Positions 1 through 8,715 of a stretch of 64,000 nt of DNA are shown here, piece by piece (the first letter of the stretch is position 1; every line of letters starts with the position of its first letter). The notes under the pieces were generated by a model. The model had not been told where the DNA came from. It did no database searches and saw only the letters and a program-made list of their open reading frames with translations. Source of the stretch: Corynebacterium sp. HMSC29G08 (GTDB lineage: Bacteria; Actinomycetota; Actinomycetes; Mycobacteriales; Mycobacteriaceae). A program made the position numbers and the translations under genes. Location: positions 1-64,000 of the forward strand of contig NZ_KV786241.1 of the NCBI RefSeq assembly GCF_001806875.1, read 5' to 3'.

Positions 1-40
1 CCCCAGCGTCGCCCTGCGCGGGCCGGCGGGGGCGTTTGGC

Positions 41-62
41 GGCGCCCGGCGCGGCGCCTTTT
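41..62 (+). terminator. possible terminator of a gene left of the window
   Basis: A GGCGCC/GGCGCC stem with a short loop is followed by TTTT. It could end a plus-strand gene lying outside the window. The surrounding bases are very GC-rich and I see no coding frame in the first 235 bases. Confidence 0.3.
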
Positions 63-65
63 CCG

Positions 66-136
66 CGTTTGCAGCTACCTACACCCGGCTACCAAGCGAA
101 AAAATGGCAGGTAGCTGCATGTAGGTAGCTGCATTT
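66..136. repeat. dispersed palindromic element, copy 1
   Basis: A 13-bp arm at 71-83 (GCAGCTACCTACA) has its perfect reverse complement at 120-132, and a further GTAGCTGC lies at 111-118. A second copy with the same central block (CACCCGGCTACCAAGCG) is found at 8165-8234, just before the RNase P RNA gene. Both copies are intergenic. Nothing shows whether it is mobile, a terminator or a protein-binding element. Confidence 0.7.
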
Positions 137-201
137 GGTGTGGCGGGGCGGTCGGACCGTTTGCGGGTGGGGCCCGGCCCGGCCCCCACGTCAGGGCGCG
201 C

Positions 202-233
202 AAAAGAAAACCCCCGGCGTTGAAACCGGGGGG
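202..233 (-). terminator. Rho-independent terminator of tRNA-Val
   Basis: Read on the minus strand, a CCCCCGG/CCGGGGG stem with an eight-base loop is followed by TTTTCTTTT, directly after the CCA end of the tRNA. Confidence 0.8.
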
Positions 234-235
234 AG

Positions 236-311
236 TGGTGCGCCATGACGGGCTCGAACCGCCGACCTACTGGGTGTAAACCAGTTGCTCTTCCAGCTGA
301 GCTAACGGCGC
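236..311 (-). tRNA. tRNA-Val (anticodon UAC)
   Basis: The minus strand folds as a tRNA. The acceptor stem is GCGCCGT pairing with ATGGCGC (one G-U pair), the D arm contains AGCTCAG, and the anticodon loop is TTTACAC with anticodon TAC. The T arm contains GGTTCGAGCC and the 3' CCA is encoded. The anticodon reads GUA/GUG valine codons. Confidence 0.95.
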
Positions 312-379
312 GCGCTAGGAAAGACTAACAGACGGTATGCGAGAGAACCAAATAGAGGGGGCTTCCTGCGGTCTCTGGG

Positions 380-1117
380 CTAGCACCGGGGTGACGCGTG
401 GAAGCTGTTGAACATGGACTCGACCTGATCAACGGTCGCATTTTTGAAATAGGGAACGGGGATTTTCACGCTGCTGCTTCGTGTGGTCCGGTACGGTTTG
501 CCGCGCCAGTAGGAGGTTGTCTCGGTGTTGCCGTAGAGGCGTAGGAAGCAGGCGACGGGCATTGGGTCGTCGTGCTGCCAGAAATGTGTGGCGTCGATAC
601 GCAAAATGCGGTGCTCCTGGCGGTGGAATGGGAACCCCCGAGAGCTGTACGTGAAGGCGTTGTCATGCATTTCAGCGGCCACATCCGTGGCTAGGAGCTT
701 CACTACGAGATACAGCGCTAGGAAGATCAACAGCCCCCCGATGTACGGCATGATGGGACCGCGTCCGGTGTCGGAGCGAAACGCGGTTAAAGACACTATC
801 CCTAAGCCCAGGAGTAGGGGGCCAGCGAACCATGCTCGGATCCATTCGTTGCGGGCTGTCACGGACCATTGATAACCACTGTCGGATACGTGGAGGACTG
901 GCTGTACCGCCTTCAGCGTGTATTTCTTGCCGCTGGAGTTGATCGCGGGGCCGAAGAACGGCGCGATGATGACGTGGACCCCTAGGAAAATAGCGCCCGC
1001 TACGCCGAGAACGCCGATGTCCCTGCGCTCACTGATCGCTAGATATACCCCGATGACTGTTGGGACGAGCAGAGACAGCCAGATCAATACCAACTTTATC
1101 CAGTGTGATGTACGCAT
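380..1117 (-). CDS. polytopic membrane protein, possible immunity partner of the upstream gene
   Basis: This 245-residue protein is not one I recognise. Two hydrophobic segments lie near the N-terminus (about 8-28 and 36-56) and two more in the middle (about 97-113 and 126-143), followed by a polar C-terminal domain of about 100 residues. Its ATG overlaps the stop of the upstream gene by one base (TAATG), so the two are almost certainly translationally coupled. The upstream product has a glycine-rich hydrophobic tail like a membrane-active toxin, and a coupled polytopic membrane protein would fit an immunity role. That role is inferred only from the gene arrangement. Confidence 0.7.
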   Translation of the reverse strand: MRTSHWIKLVLIWLSLLVPTVIGVYLAISERRDIGVLGVAGAIFLGVHVIIAPFFGPAINSSGKKYTLKAVQPVLHVSDSGYQWSVTARNEWIRAWFAGPLLLGLGIVSLTAFRSDTGRGPIMPYIGGLLIFLALYLVVKLLATDVAAEMHDNAFTYSSRGFPFHRQEHRILRIDATHFWQHDDPMPVACFLRLYGNTETTSYWRGKPYRTTRSSSVKIPVPYFKNATVDQVESMFNSFHASPRC

Positions 1118-2445
1118 TAGTATCCCAAGCCTTTCTTGGTTATTTCGTTACCCGCATAAGAGGAGAACGCTCCCGCAACCAATAACGCGAGCAACCCTGG
1201 TGCGGTGAGAACCGCTGATCCCCCGATTAGAGCCAATGCAGCACCGGTGCCAATTCCTGCACTAGCGCCCACCCCTGCAGCAATGGCAGATGTTTGCTGC
1301 GAGTAGCCCTCATTACGCGACACGTTGTAATCAAACAGCGCACCGCCAATGGATGTGACTGCGCCGCCGCCGCGTGCCACAAATTTGCTTAGGTGGTCTG
1401 CCTCTGCCAGGTGGGAGAAACGGTTGGCGTGCTTCAGGCTTTCCTTGTGGGAGGCATCGGCCATGTCGAAGCCAAGTGCAAAGGTGCCAACGAATGCGTT
1501 GGTGGCCATGCCTTGGCCGTGGCGTGCTGCAAAGGTTTGGAAATTGGCTGGGTTATCCAGCTGCATTGAAGAAAAGTCGAAGGCCGCCGCCTGGTCAGCC
1601 GTGCGCACATTGTTCATGAAGCGTTGGGCGTTTTCCTTAAACTCTGTGACAGCTCCTCGGACCAACACCAGGTAGGGCGTCCACTTCTCATCAAAGTCCT
1701 GCACGGCTTGGAGGATGTGCTGGCCGCGGATGCTGTCAACCCCGGCGAGCTCTTGAAGCGCGTCTATGGCAGGGGTAAGTGCGTGAAGGGCTGTGGCAAG
1801 TTTGTGGATCGCATCCTCAGCGCCAGCTTGATCAACCTGGCAATTTGTGACCTTGTCGGGTGCCTGGAACGCGATGGGGGAGCTGGGGTCCTTAGCTGCG
1901 CTGATGTCGTTTGCAATGTCATCAACGGCGTGGGCGTGTTTTTCGCGGGTGCGTTCAACGACACCAAGTGTCTGGTCCCACTCCCTCTGGACTCCCGAAA
2001 GCACCTGGGCACAAGCATTGAGGTTAAGCAGTGTCGCAGGGGAGCTCGTTGCCAAGTGGAGCTGGTAGGCAAGGTTGTATGCGTCCACGGCAGCTCTGTG
2101 TCGCGCATGGATGCTTTGCGCCAAGCGCCGCAGGTTTTCCAGCTTGCGTTGCGTGCCATCCACTTTGTCGGCGTAGCGGGAGATCTTCTTGCTCAGTACC
2201 TGTTGGGCATCACCAACCGAATCCACGGCATCCCGCAGGCGCTTCGCGTGAGCGCGCATGGCGTTGAACACCTCACCGTCGCTGCCACCAAACATGGCGC
2301 TGGCAAGGTCATCCTCAACATCACTAAGCCGCTTCTGGCAGGATTTGCGCTGATCCGCACTGCTTTCTATGAGAGCAACCGAGCCGCCGGCGCTAAAACG
2401 TGGTGCGAACGCTTCAAAGCCTGGCAGATGTTGGGCCCACCCCAT
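1117..2445 (-). CDS. putative secreted effector with helical N-terminus and glycine-zipper tail
   Basis: The product has 442 residues. I chose the ATG at 2445, not one 30 bases upstream, because AAGGAA lies just before it. The first ~330 residues are mostly long amphipathic helices, as in WXG/LXG-type proteins, with no classical signal peptide. The last ~55 residues are hydrophobic with repeated small residues (GVGASAGIGTGAALALIGG), a glycine-zipper pattern found in membrane-depolarising toxins. The downstream gene is coupled and encodes a membrane protein. Type VII secretion of a membrane-active effector is a reasonable reading, but no WxG motif is clear and no secretion gene is in the window. 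Confidence 0.7.
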   Translation of the reverse strand: MGWAQHLPGFEAFAPRFSAGGSVALIESSADQRKSCQKRLSDVEDDLASAMFGGSDGEVFNAMRAHAKRLRDAVDSVGDAQQVLSKKISRYADKVDGTQRKLENLRRLAQSIHARHRAAVDAYNLAYQLHLATSSPATLLNLNACAQVLSGVQREWDQTLGVVERTREKHAHAVDDIANDISAAKDPSSPIAFQAPDKVTNCQVDQAGAEDAIHKLATALHALTPAIDALQELAGVDSIRGQHILQAVQDFDEKWTPYLVLVRGAVTEFKENAQRFMNNVRTADQAAAFDFSSMQLDNPANFQTFAARHGQGMATNAFVGTFALGFDMADASHKESLKHANRFSHLAEADHLSKFVARGGGAVTSIGGALFDYNVSRNEGYSQQTSAIAAGVGASAGIGTGAALALIGGSAVLTAPGLLALLVAGAFSSYAGNEITKKGLGY

Positions 2446-2498
2446 ACGTATTTCCTTCCCCCTAAAGGTGTTCAAGTTAGGGAGAAGCTTAGCGGAAG

Positions 2499-3059
2499 TT
2501 AAGCCTTGGCGAACTCGGTTTCAATCGCGTCCATCAAGGCGTTCACACCTGCCGTGTCGGCGTTGGATGGAAGGAACACGGTGACGTCGCGCCCGTCGGG
2601 GGTAGGGAAGGTGGCGGCGGTGGCGTCCATAGGCAACACCGCGGAAATTAGGTCGAGTTCGAAAGCGCGGGTGGCGTCCTCGAAGTTGTAGTTGATGTCG
2701 GCCACGTCCCAATCGCCGAAACGTACGCGCAAGGAACCGGTTGCGCCACGCGTGCCGGGATCCGGCATGACGGCGATGTCGGAAGCAGTGGTGCCTGCGG
2801 CGCGCGCAAGCTGGTGGATAGCGGGGGTGAAGTCCGCAGCACCGGAAAGACCAGCACCGATCACCGTGCCAGCGAGCAGGGGCTCGCCATCCGGGTCAGT
2901 CAAACCGGCAAGCGTGGTCAGCGGGAAGCTGCGGAAGCTAGCGGGCTCATCCAACACGGCATCTTCCACGTCATCCGGTTCAACACCAGGCGCAAGCGTC
3001 ACGCCTGCCTGGGCATACAGGGCCAAAGCATTACGAAGAAGATCAGTCACGCCCCTCAT
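2499..3059 (-). CDS. hypothetical protein
   Basis: A 186-residue acidic protein with no membrane segment or signal peptide and no family I recognise. A longer open frame runs upstream into the SURF1 gene but is proline-rich read-through there. The likely start is the ATG at 3059 (MRGVTDLL) or the in-frame GTG nine bases on, which leaves about 10 bases to the SURF1 stop. It lies between SURF1 and the effector-like gene, all on the minus strand, so it could belong to either unit. Confidence 0.7.
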   Translation of the reverse strand: MRGVTDLLRNALALYAQAGVTLAPGVEPDDVEDAVLDEPASFRSFPLTTLAGLTDPDGEPLLAGTVIGAGLSGAADFTPAIHQLARAAGTTASDIAVMPDPGTRGATGSLRVRFGDWDVADINYNFEDATRAFELDLISAVLPMDATAATFPTPDGRDVTVFLPSNADTAGVNALMDAIETEFAKA

Positions 3060-3069
3060 CCTAGGCCCG

Positions 3070-3996
3070 CTAGCGCTCCTCGTCGCGGTCAGTGGCCCAG
3101 GGGTTTCTGCGCCCACCGCCATAGCGACTCCGCGCCGACGCAGGAGCTGGCGCAGAAGCGGCAGCAGCCGACGCAGAAGCAGCTGTGGGGGCGGGGGTGG
3201 GGGGCGTTGGGGCGTCGTCAAGCAAAAGCTCCTCCTGCTCCTCGCGGAAGCGGCGGCGCTCACGAGTCTCGCTGACAATGAAATAGATCAGGCCAGCGGG
3301 GGCGAGCAGGCCGAACGCGATCCACTGCAAGCCGTAGGACAGGTGGTTGCCGGTCTCGAGCTGCGGCAGCGGGATCGCGTTGATCACGCCGGGGGAGTCG
3401 CTGAGGAGCTGGATGTACGGGCTGATCAGGTTCGTGTCGGTGAGCTCGCCGATCTGGCCGGGGCTGATGGAATAGACCATCTGGTGGCCGTGGATGATGT
3501 TGGGGTTGGTGGGGTGGACGCCTTCGTCTGCAAGCAGCATGCCCGTGATTGTCACCTCGCCGGTCGGGGCGGGCTCGATCGGCGGTACTTCGGAGGCTTC
3601 CTTGGCAGGCACCCAGCCGCGGTTGACCAGGACTGTGCGGCCATCGTTGAGTTCAAACGGCGTGAGCACCTGGAATGTGGCGACGCGATCAACGGAGCGC
3701 AGACGCAGCAACACCTCCGCGCCCTCAACGTAGCGGCCGGTGGCGACAACGCGGGACCAATCGGCGCCGTCGTTCAACGAACCGTCCTGGCCAATGCGCG
3801 TAGCCAGCGGCACCGGGTCCTGGTCAAAGGCCTCCACAATGTGCTCATTGCGCTGCTCTAACCGCTCATTTTTGCCCAACTGCCAGGGCGCAAGCGTGGT
3901 AAACGCGAAGTAAGAAAACAGGATGATCAGCACGGCTGACAGCACCCAACCAGGGGTCAAAAACGTCTTCCACCACGGCTTACCGGAATTCTTCAC
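3070..3996 (-). CDS. SURF1-family cytochrome oxidase assembly protein
   Basis: The 308-residue protein has the SURF1/Shy1 layout: a membrane segment at about 17-36, a large extracytoplasmic domain containing the NRGWVP motif at 125-130, and a second membrane segment at about 219-241. Family members help assemble heme-copper oxidases, which fits the aa3 oxidase genes elsewhere in this window. A C-terminal extension of about 65 residues rich in Ala, Pro and Arg is cytoplasmic and probably disordered. A short motif that recurs through the window (GGCGTCG..AAGCAAAAGC) lies inside its 3' coding part at 3211-3230. Confidence 0.88.
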   Translation of the reverse strand: MKNSGKPWWKTFLTPGWVLSAVLIILFSYFAFTTLAPWQLGKNERLEQRNEHIVEAFDQDPVPLATRIGQDGSLNDGADWSRVVATGRYVEGAEVLLRLRSVDRVATFQVLTPFELNDGRTVLVNRGWVPAKEASEVPPIEPAPTGEVTITGMLLADEGVHPTNPNIIHGHQMVYSISPGQIGELTDTNLISPYIQLLSDSPGVINAIPLPQLETGNHLSYGLQWIAFGLLAPAGLIYFIVSETRERRRFREEQEELLLDDAPTPPTPAPTAASASAAAASAPAPASARSRYGGGRRNPWATDRDEER

Positions 3997-4001
3997 AGTA
4001 A

Positions 4002-4499
4002 CTACCTTAGTGCGGCGCGCACCCAGTCAATAATGCCGTCCGCGGCGGCCTCGATCTGCTGGCGAGTCACCGCAAAGCCCTCCGGGCCGCCGTAGTACGG
4101 GTCAGCCACGCCTAGATCATCGGCGCCGGCCTGCGGGTCAAAGGAACGCAGCAGCCGCACCTTGGATTCCGGCACGCCGCGAGCCACCAGCTCAGAGACG
4201 TGGTTGTGGTCTAGGGCAACGATCAGATCAGCGTTGAACTGAGCGGCGCCGAATTGCTGGGCGCGGTGGGCTTCACCGTCGTAACCGTGGGCGGCAAGCT
4301 CAGCACGTGCACGGTGATCTGCCTGGTGGCCAACGTGCCAGTTGCCAATGCCGCTGGAGGTCACGCGCACGGCGTTGACGGCGTTGTCAGTATCCTCATC
4401 CACAGCGAAACCGGCCTCGGCCAGCTTGTCGCGCACAATCACCTCCGCCATGGGGGAGCGGCAAATGTTGCCTGTGCAGACAAAATCAATGTGCAGCAT
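4002..4499 (-). CDS. low-molecular-weight protein tyrosine phosphatase
   Basis: The 165-residue product opens with the family P-loop CTGNICRS: catalytic Cys8, then Arg14 (CX5R). The general-acid DPYY motif lies at 133-136. These phosphatases remove phosphate from tyrosine in proteins; in related actinobacteria some are secreted and some counter tyrosine kinases. The 5' end overlaps the HAD gene by 14 bases and only five bases separate its stop from the SURF1 start codon, so the three are likely one minus-strand transcript. Confidence 0.93.
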   Translation of the reverse strand: MLHIDFVCTGNICRSPMAEVIVRDKLAEAGFAVDEDTDNAVNAVRVTSSGIGNWHVGHQADHRARAELAAHGYDGEAHRAQQFGAAQFNADLIVALDHNHVSELVARGVPESKVRLLRSFDPQAGADDLGVADPYYGGPEGFAVTRQQIEAAADGIIDWVRAALR

Positions 4500-5124
4500 G
4501 TGTCCTCACAATCGTGTCCAAATCTTCGGGTGTGCGTGCCACATGCGTGGCACGCGCCCACTCACTTTCATCACCGTAGCCCCACGTCACCGCAACTGAG
4601 GGCAAACCGAAGTGCGCCGCGCCATCAAAATCGTGCACGCGGTCGCCCACCATCAGGGGCCGTGCAGGTGTGGTATGTGTGAGCACGTGGTCAATCACTT
4701 CGATCTTCGTGGCCCGGCCAACCTCATGGTTGGCGGCGCCTAAGAAATCCACGTGCTGCATCAACCCGGCGTCCTCCAACGCAAGGCGGGCGAAGCGCTC
4801 GCTCTTGCTTGTCGCGGTACAAATGTGTAGCCCTAGCATCTTCCACCCTTTGAGTAGCTCATCCACGCCTGGAAACATTGTGAACTCACGCCAGCCAACA
4901 GAAGACATGTAGTCCGAATACGCTTCCATGGCACGCTCAACATCCGCCGCCTCTAAACCCGCGGCCGCAAAGGAATCACGCATTGGCGGGCCCGGGATCT
5001 TGCGCAGGAAATCCTCACCCGGCACCGCCAACCCGAGGGCCTCCATACCCGTGATAAACCCCGCGCGGATGCCGGGGTAGGAGTCGATGAGGGTGCCGTC
5101 TACGTCTAAAAGAATGCTCACCAC
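4486..5124 (-). CDS. HAD-superfamily phosphatase, phosphoglycolate phosphatase-like
   Basis: The 212-residue protein has HAD motif I as DVDGT (Asp7, Asp9), motif II around TATS at 103-106, Lys140 for motif III and GDRVHDFDGA (Asp161, Asp165) for motif IV. An alpha-helical cap fills residues 15-80. This is the Gph/PGP subfamily, whose usual substrate is phosphoglycolate, but substrate cannot be assigned from sequence alone. The start lies only 36 bases from the divergent Nif3-like start, so the two promoters must overlap. Confidence 0.9.
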   Translation of the reverse strand: MVSILLDVDGTLIDSYPGIRAGFITGMEALGLAVPGEDFLRKIPGPPMRDSFAAAGLEAADVERAMEAYSDYMSSVGWREFTMFPGVDELLKGWKMLGLHICTATSKSERFARLALEDAGLMQHVDFLGAANHEVGRATKIEVIDHVLTHTTPARPLMVGDRVHDFDGAAHFGLPSVAVTWGYGDESEWARATHVARTPEDLDTIVRTHAAH

Positions 5125-5160
5125 ACCAAACCACCATGCCGGATTTGTAGGCTGGGTGCC

Positions 5161-6324
5161 ATGACTGTCTCAAATACAGCCACCGTGGCTGACTGCGTCC
5201 GCGTCCTAGAAACCGCCTACCCGCCGCAGCTTGCAGAAAGCTGGGACAAGGTCGGCCTGATTTGCGGCGACCCCGAAGCCCGGGTAACCAAGGTGGCGTT
5301 TGCGCTGGATTGTACGTTGGAGGTGGCGCGGCGGGCCGTCGAAAAGCAAGTGCAACTGCTGGTTGTGCACCACCCGCTGTTGCTGCGCGGCGTGCATTCG
5401 GTGGCGGCGAACACGCCGAAGGGCAAGGTGATTCACACGCTGCTTCAAGGCGGGGTGGCGCTGTTTGCCGCGCACACGAACGCGGATTCCGCACGCCCGG
5501 GCGTGTCCGACAAGTTAGCTGAGCTGGTGGGCATTGAACCCGGCCGCCCGATTCGCCCGGTGTTGCTGGATGGCATTGACCACTGGGGCATCCACATTCC
5601 GCCGGCGGATGTAGACACGGTGATGGGCCCGCTGTTCGAAGCCGGCGCCGGCGAGATCGGCAACTACCGCAAGTGCGCGTTCAGCTTTGAGGGCCAGGGG
5701 CAGTTTTTGCCTATCGACGCCGCGTCGCCCACCACCGGCACCGTCGGCGAACTCCACCGCAGCACCGAGACCCGCGTGGAATTCGTCGCTCCGACCCGTC
5801 TGCGCCGCACGCTCATTGACGCGTTGCGTGAGGCTCATCCGTACGAGGAACCGGCCTTTGACGTTGTCCAAATGGCCGACACCACCGACTTATCCCAGGC
5901 CACGGGGCTCGGGCGTATCGGGGAGCTGCCTGAGGCGATGACGTTGCGTGAGTTCACCCAGCAAGTCGCCGACGCGCTTCCCACCACCGTCTGGGGCGTC
6001 CGCGCCGCCGGCGACCCAGACCAGATGGTCAAGCGCGTCGCGGTCTCCTCGGGCTCAGGGGACAGTTTTCTTGACGACGTCTCACGCCTCGGCGTCGACG
6101 TCTACGTCACCTCAGACCTGCGCCACCACCCAGTCGACGAACACCTGCGCGCCGGCGGACCCGCAGTCATTGACACCGCCCACTGGGCCAGCGAGTTTCC
6201 GTGGACCGAGCAGGCCGCGGGTATCGTGGCAGAGCTAGACGTGGAAACCATTATCCTGCCGGTACGCACCGACCCGTGGACCGTTTCCGCACACCCCACC
6301 GCCAACTCAAACGTGGAGGATTAA
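5161..6324 (+). CDS. Nif3-like dinuclear metal centre protein
   Basis: The 387-residue protein matches the Nif3/YbgI family (GTP cyclohydrolase I type 2 homologues). Metal-ligand signatures are HHPLLLRG near residue 62, the AHTNAD segment near 105, and a C-terminal HWASEFPWTE. The insertion domain between them is typical of the longer bacterial members. The family binds two metal ions and forms toroidal hexamers; its reaction is unsettled. It starts a plus-strand run with the zinc-ribbon and RNase HI genes, separated by 2-5 bases. Confidence 0.93.
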   Translation: MTVSNTATVADCVRVLETAYPPQLAESWDKVGLICGDPEARVTKVAFALDCTLEVARRAVEKQVQLLVVHHPLLLRGVHSVAANTPKGKVIHTLLQGGVALFAAHTNADSARPGVSDKLAELVGIEPGRPIRPVLLDGIDHWGIHIPPADVDTVMGPLFEAGAGEIGNYRKCAFSFEGQGQFLPIDAASPTTGTVGELHRSTETRVEFVAPTRLRRTLIDALREAHPYEEPAFDVVQMADTTDLSQATGLGRIGELPEAMTLREFTQQVADALPTTVWGVRAAGDPDQMVKRVAVSSGSGDSFLDDVSRLGVDVYVTSDLRHHPVDEHLRAGGPAVIDTAHWASEFPWTEQAAGIVAELDVETIILPVRTDPWTVSAHPTANSNVED

Positions 6325-6329
6325 CACCC

Positions 6330-7007
6330 ATGCACCTGTCGCAGGAACTACAACCCGTGCTGCTCAAGCTGGCTACTGCAGAAGCAGCAGCCGCACGCCC
6401 GGTCGCCCGACCGGAGGTTGCGGAGCTTCAGCGCGCCGGGAAGGAACGCGAGCGTATTGCCGCGGCCGCCTCTGCCGCACAGATGGCGGTAGATGACATG
6501 GAGCTGGAGATCCGCCGTATTCAGGAGGACCAGCGCAAGCTTGAGAGACGCAAGAAGGACAACATTGCCCAGCTTGGTGCGGCAACGGACGTTGAGGTGC
6601 GCCGTGATCTGCAGCATGACCTGTCCACCACGGAGGCGCGTCTGACGGATCTGCGTTATGAGCTCAAGGAGGCGCATAACGAGATCGCGGCGCTTCGCAA
6701 CAACCGTGAGGTCCACGGTGCGCAGCTTGATGAGGCCACGCGCAAACTCGAGCAAGCCCAACGTGCGGTGGACGCCCTGCCGGAGGAAACCCCGGTAGAC
6801 ACCGGCGCGCTGCGGGCTCAGCTGCCGGCAGATATCCTGGCTGTGTACGACAACGTCGGTGCGGCGTCGTTTAACAGCCGCACCTGCGGTGGCTGCTTTT
6901 TGCAGCTGCCGCCTTCTGAGCGCGCCGAGGTCATGGCCGTTGCGGACGATGAGCTGCCGACCTGCCCCAACTGCGGCACCCTCTTGGTGCGCGTGACGGA
7001 GCGCTAG
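6330..7007 (+). CDS. C4-type zinc-ribbon coiled-coil protein
   Basis: The 225-residue protein has a long coiled coil (about residues 10-170) rich in Glu, Lys, Arg and Ala, then a C-terminal zinc ribbon formed by CGGC and CPNC pairs. This is the DUF164 zinc-ribbon architecture, almost always found in actinobacteria next to Nif3-like and RNase HI genes as here. Its function is unknown; nucleic-acid binding is a common guess. An earlier in-frame ATG lies inside the Nif3 gene, but the start five bases after that gene's stop fits the family length. Confidence 0.92.
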   Translation: MHLSQELQPVLLKLATAEAAAARPVARPEVAELQRAGKERERIAAAASAAQMAVDDMELEIRRIQEDQRKLERRKKDNIAQLGAATDVEVRRDLQHDLSTTEARLTDLRYELKEAHNEIAALRNNREVHGAQLDEATRKLEQAQRAVDALPEETPVDTGALRAQLPADILAVYDNVGAASFNSRTCGGCFLQLPPSERAEVMAVADDELPTCPNCGTLLVRVTER

Positions 7008-7009
7008 CC

Positions 7010-8149
7010 ATGCGTGTTTCGCTGTTTTGCGACGGCGGCTCCCGCGGCAACCCCGGCATCGCCGGCTCCGGATCCGTCCTATATAACGAGGCTGGCGACA
7101 CCTTGGTGGAGATCGCCTACGTAGTCGGCGCCAAGTCCACCAACAACGTCGCTGAGTACTACGGGCTGCTGCGCGGCCTTGAAGCCGCCCGCGACCTGGG
7201 CGCGACGCGTGTGGACGTGTCGATGGACTCCAAGCTTGTCGTCGAGCAGATGACGGGACGCTGGAAAATCAAGCACCCCGACATGCAGAAACTGGCCCGT
7301 GATGCACGCGACGTAGCCAAGTCCTTTGACAAGGTCACCTACACGTGGGTGCCGCGCGCCAAGAATAAGAAGGCCGACGAGCTTTCCAACGTTGCCATGG
7401 ATGCCGCCACGAAAGACGGCACGCCGCGCATCCTCGACGGCGGCGTGCCTGCCTCGAAACCTGACGAAAAAACTGCCTCGAAACCTGCCGCGAAGTCGCA
7501 CGTTGTTGCAAGCCCCGCGCACTGGTCGGGCACGGCCGCGCCGCGTACCCGCTTCGTCCTCCTGCGGCATGGGCAGACGGAGCATTCGGCGCAGCGCAGG
7601 TACTCGGGTTCTTCTGACCCTAAGCTGACCGAGATTGGCCGTGAGCAGGCGAAACGCACCGCAGGCGCCATCGCGGCGATGGGCAAGATCGACGTGATCG
7701 TCTCCTCCCCGCAGAGCCGCGCTCGCGAAACCGCCGAGTACTGCGCGGAGGCACTCGGCTTGGACGTGGAGATTATCGACGGTTTCCGCGAACTCAACTT
7801 CGGCGCCTTCGAAGGACTGACCCGCGCTGAAGCCATGGAGCGGTATGGGGAAGAGTTTGGTCGGTGGGAGGCGTCGTTTAGCACGAGCCCCCCGGACGGC
7901 GAATCAACGACTGCACTGCACCGGCGCGTCACCCGCGCTCGCCTGAAGGTGCAGGAGGCGCACGAGGGGAAGACGGTGCTGGTGGTCACGCACATGACGC
8001 CGATTAAGTCCGTGATCCGCCAGGCACTCGGTGCGAGTGCGGAGACGTTTCGCCACATGTTCTTAGACCTGGCCAGCATTTCCGTGGTGGAGTTCTACGG
8101 TGATTTTGGTGTGGTGCGTACCTTCAACGACGTCGCGCACCACCGCTAA
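7010..8149 (+). CDS. bifunctional RNase HI / histidine phosphatase
   Basis: The 379-residue protein is a fusion. Residues 1-130 are RNase HI with its acidic residues in CDGGSRGNPG, VAEYYG, MDSK and ADELSN. A linker rich in Lys, Ala and Pro follows. From about 182 comes a histidine phosphatase/CobC domain with RHGQTEHS, the downstream arginine and glutamate, and a THMTP motif. The same fusion is known in mycobacteria and corynebacteria, where the nuclease cuts RNA-DNA hybrids and the second domain has acid phosphatase activity. Translation begins two bases after the zinc-ribbon stop. Confidence 0.95.
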   Translation: MRVSLFCDGGSRGNPGIAGSGSVLYNEAGDTLVEIAYVVGAKSTNNVAEYYGLLRGLEAARDLGATRVDVSMDSKLVVEQMTGRWKIKHPDMQKLARDARDVAKSFDKVTYTWVPRAKNKKADELSNVAMDAATKDGTPRILDGGVPASKPDEKTASKPAAKSHVVASPAHWSGTAAPRTRFVLLRHGQTEHSAQRRYSGSSDPKLTEIGREQAKRTAGAIAAMGKIDVIVSSPQSRARETAEYCAEALGLDVEIIDGFRELNFGAFEGLTRAEAMERYGEEFGRWEASFSTSPPDGESTTALHRRVTRARLKVQEAHEGKTVLVVTHMTPIKSVIRQALGASAETFRHMFLDLASISVVEFYGDFGVVRTFNDVAHHR

Positions 8150-8164
8150 ACACACCCCACGGTA

Positions 8165-8234
8165 CGTTTGCAGCTACTTACACCCGGCTACCAAGCGAAA
8201 AATCGTTGAGTAGCTGCGTGTAGGTAGCTACAAA
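8165..8234. repeat. dispersed palindromic element, copy 2
   Basis: Second copy of the element at 66-136, in the same orientation. The central block is identical, while the arms have diverged (GCAGCTACTTACA against TGTAGGTAGCTAC), so the hairpin is imperfect. It sits between the RNase HI stop and the RNase P RNA promoter. Confidence 0.7.
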
Positions 8235-8240
8235 CACCGA

Positions 8241-8271
8241 TTGGGCGCATGCGCTGACCGCGCACTAGAAT
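8241..8271 (+). promoter_or_regulatory. probable promoter of rnpB
   Basis: TTGGGC at 8241-8246 and TAGAAT at 8266-8271 resemble -35 and -10 boxes with 19-bp spacing. The -10 box places transcription start at the P1 helix of the RNase P RNA. Confidence 0.5.
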
Positions 8272-8279
8272 GAGCTACC

Positions 8280-8690
<411 letters not shown>

Positions 8691-8715
8691 CCTTGGTCTG
8701 GCATGCTGGCAAAGC

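Noticed and set aside
2692..3861. 389-codon plus-strand frame over SURF1
   Set aside because: Antisense to SURF1 and the neighbouring gene; Arg/Ser-rich, no start signal.
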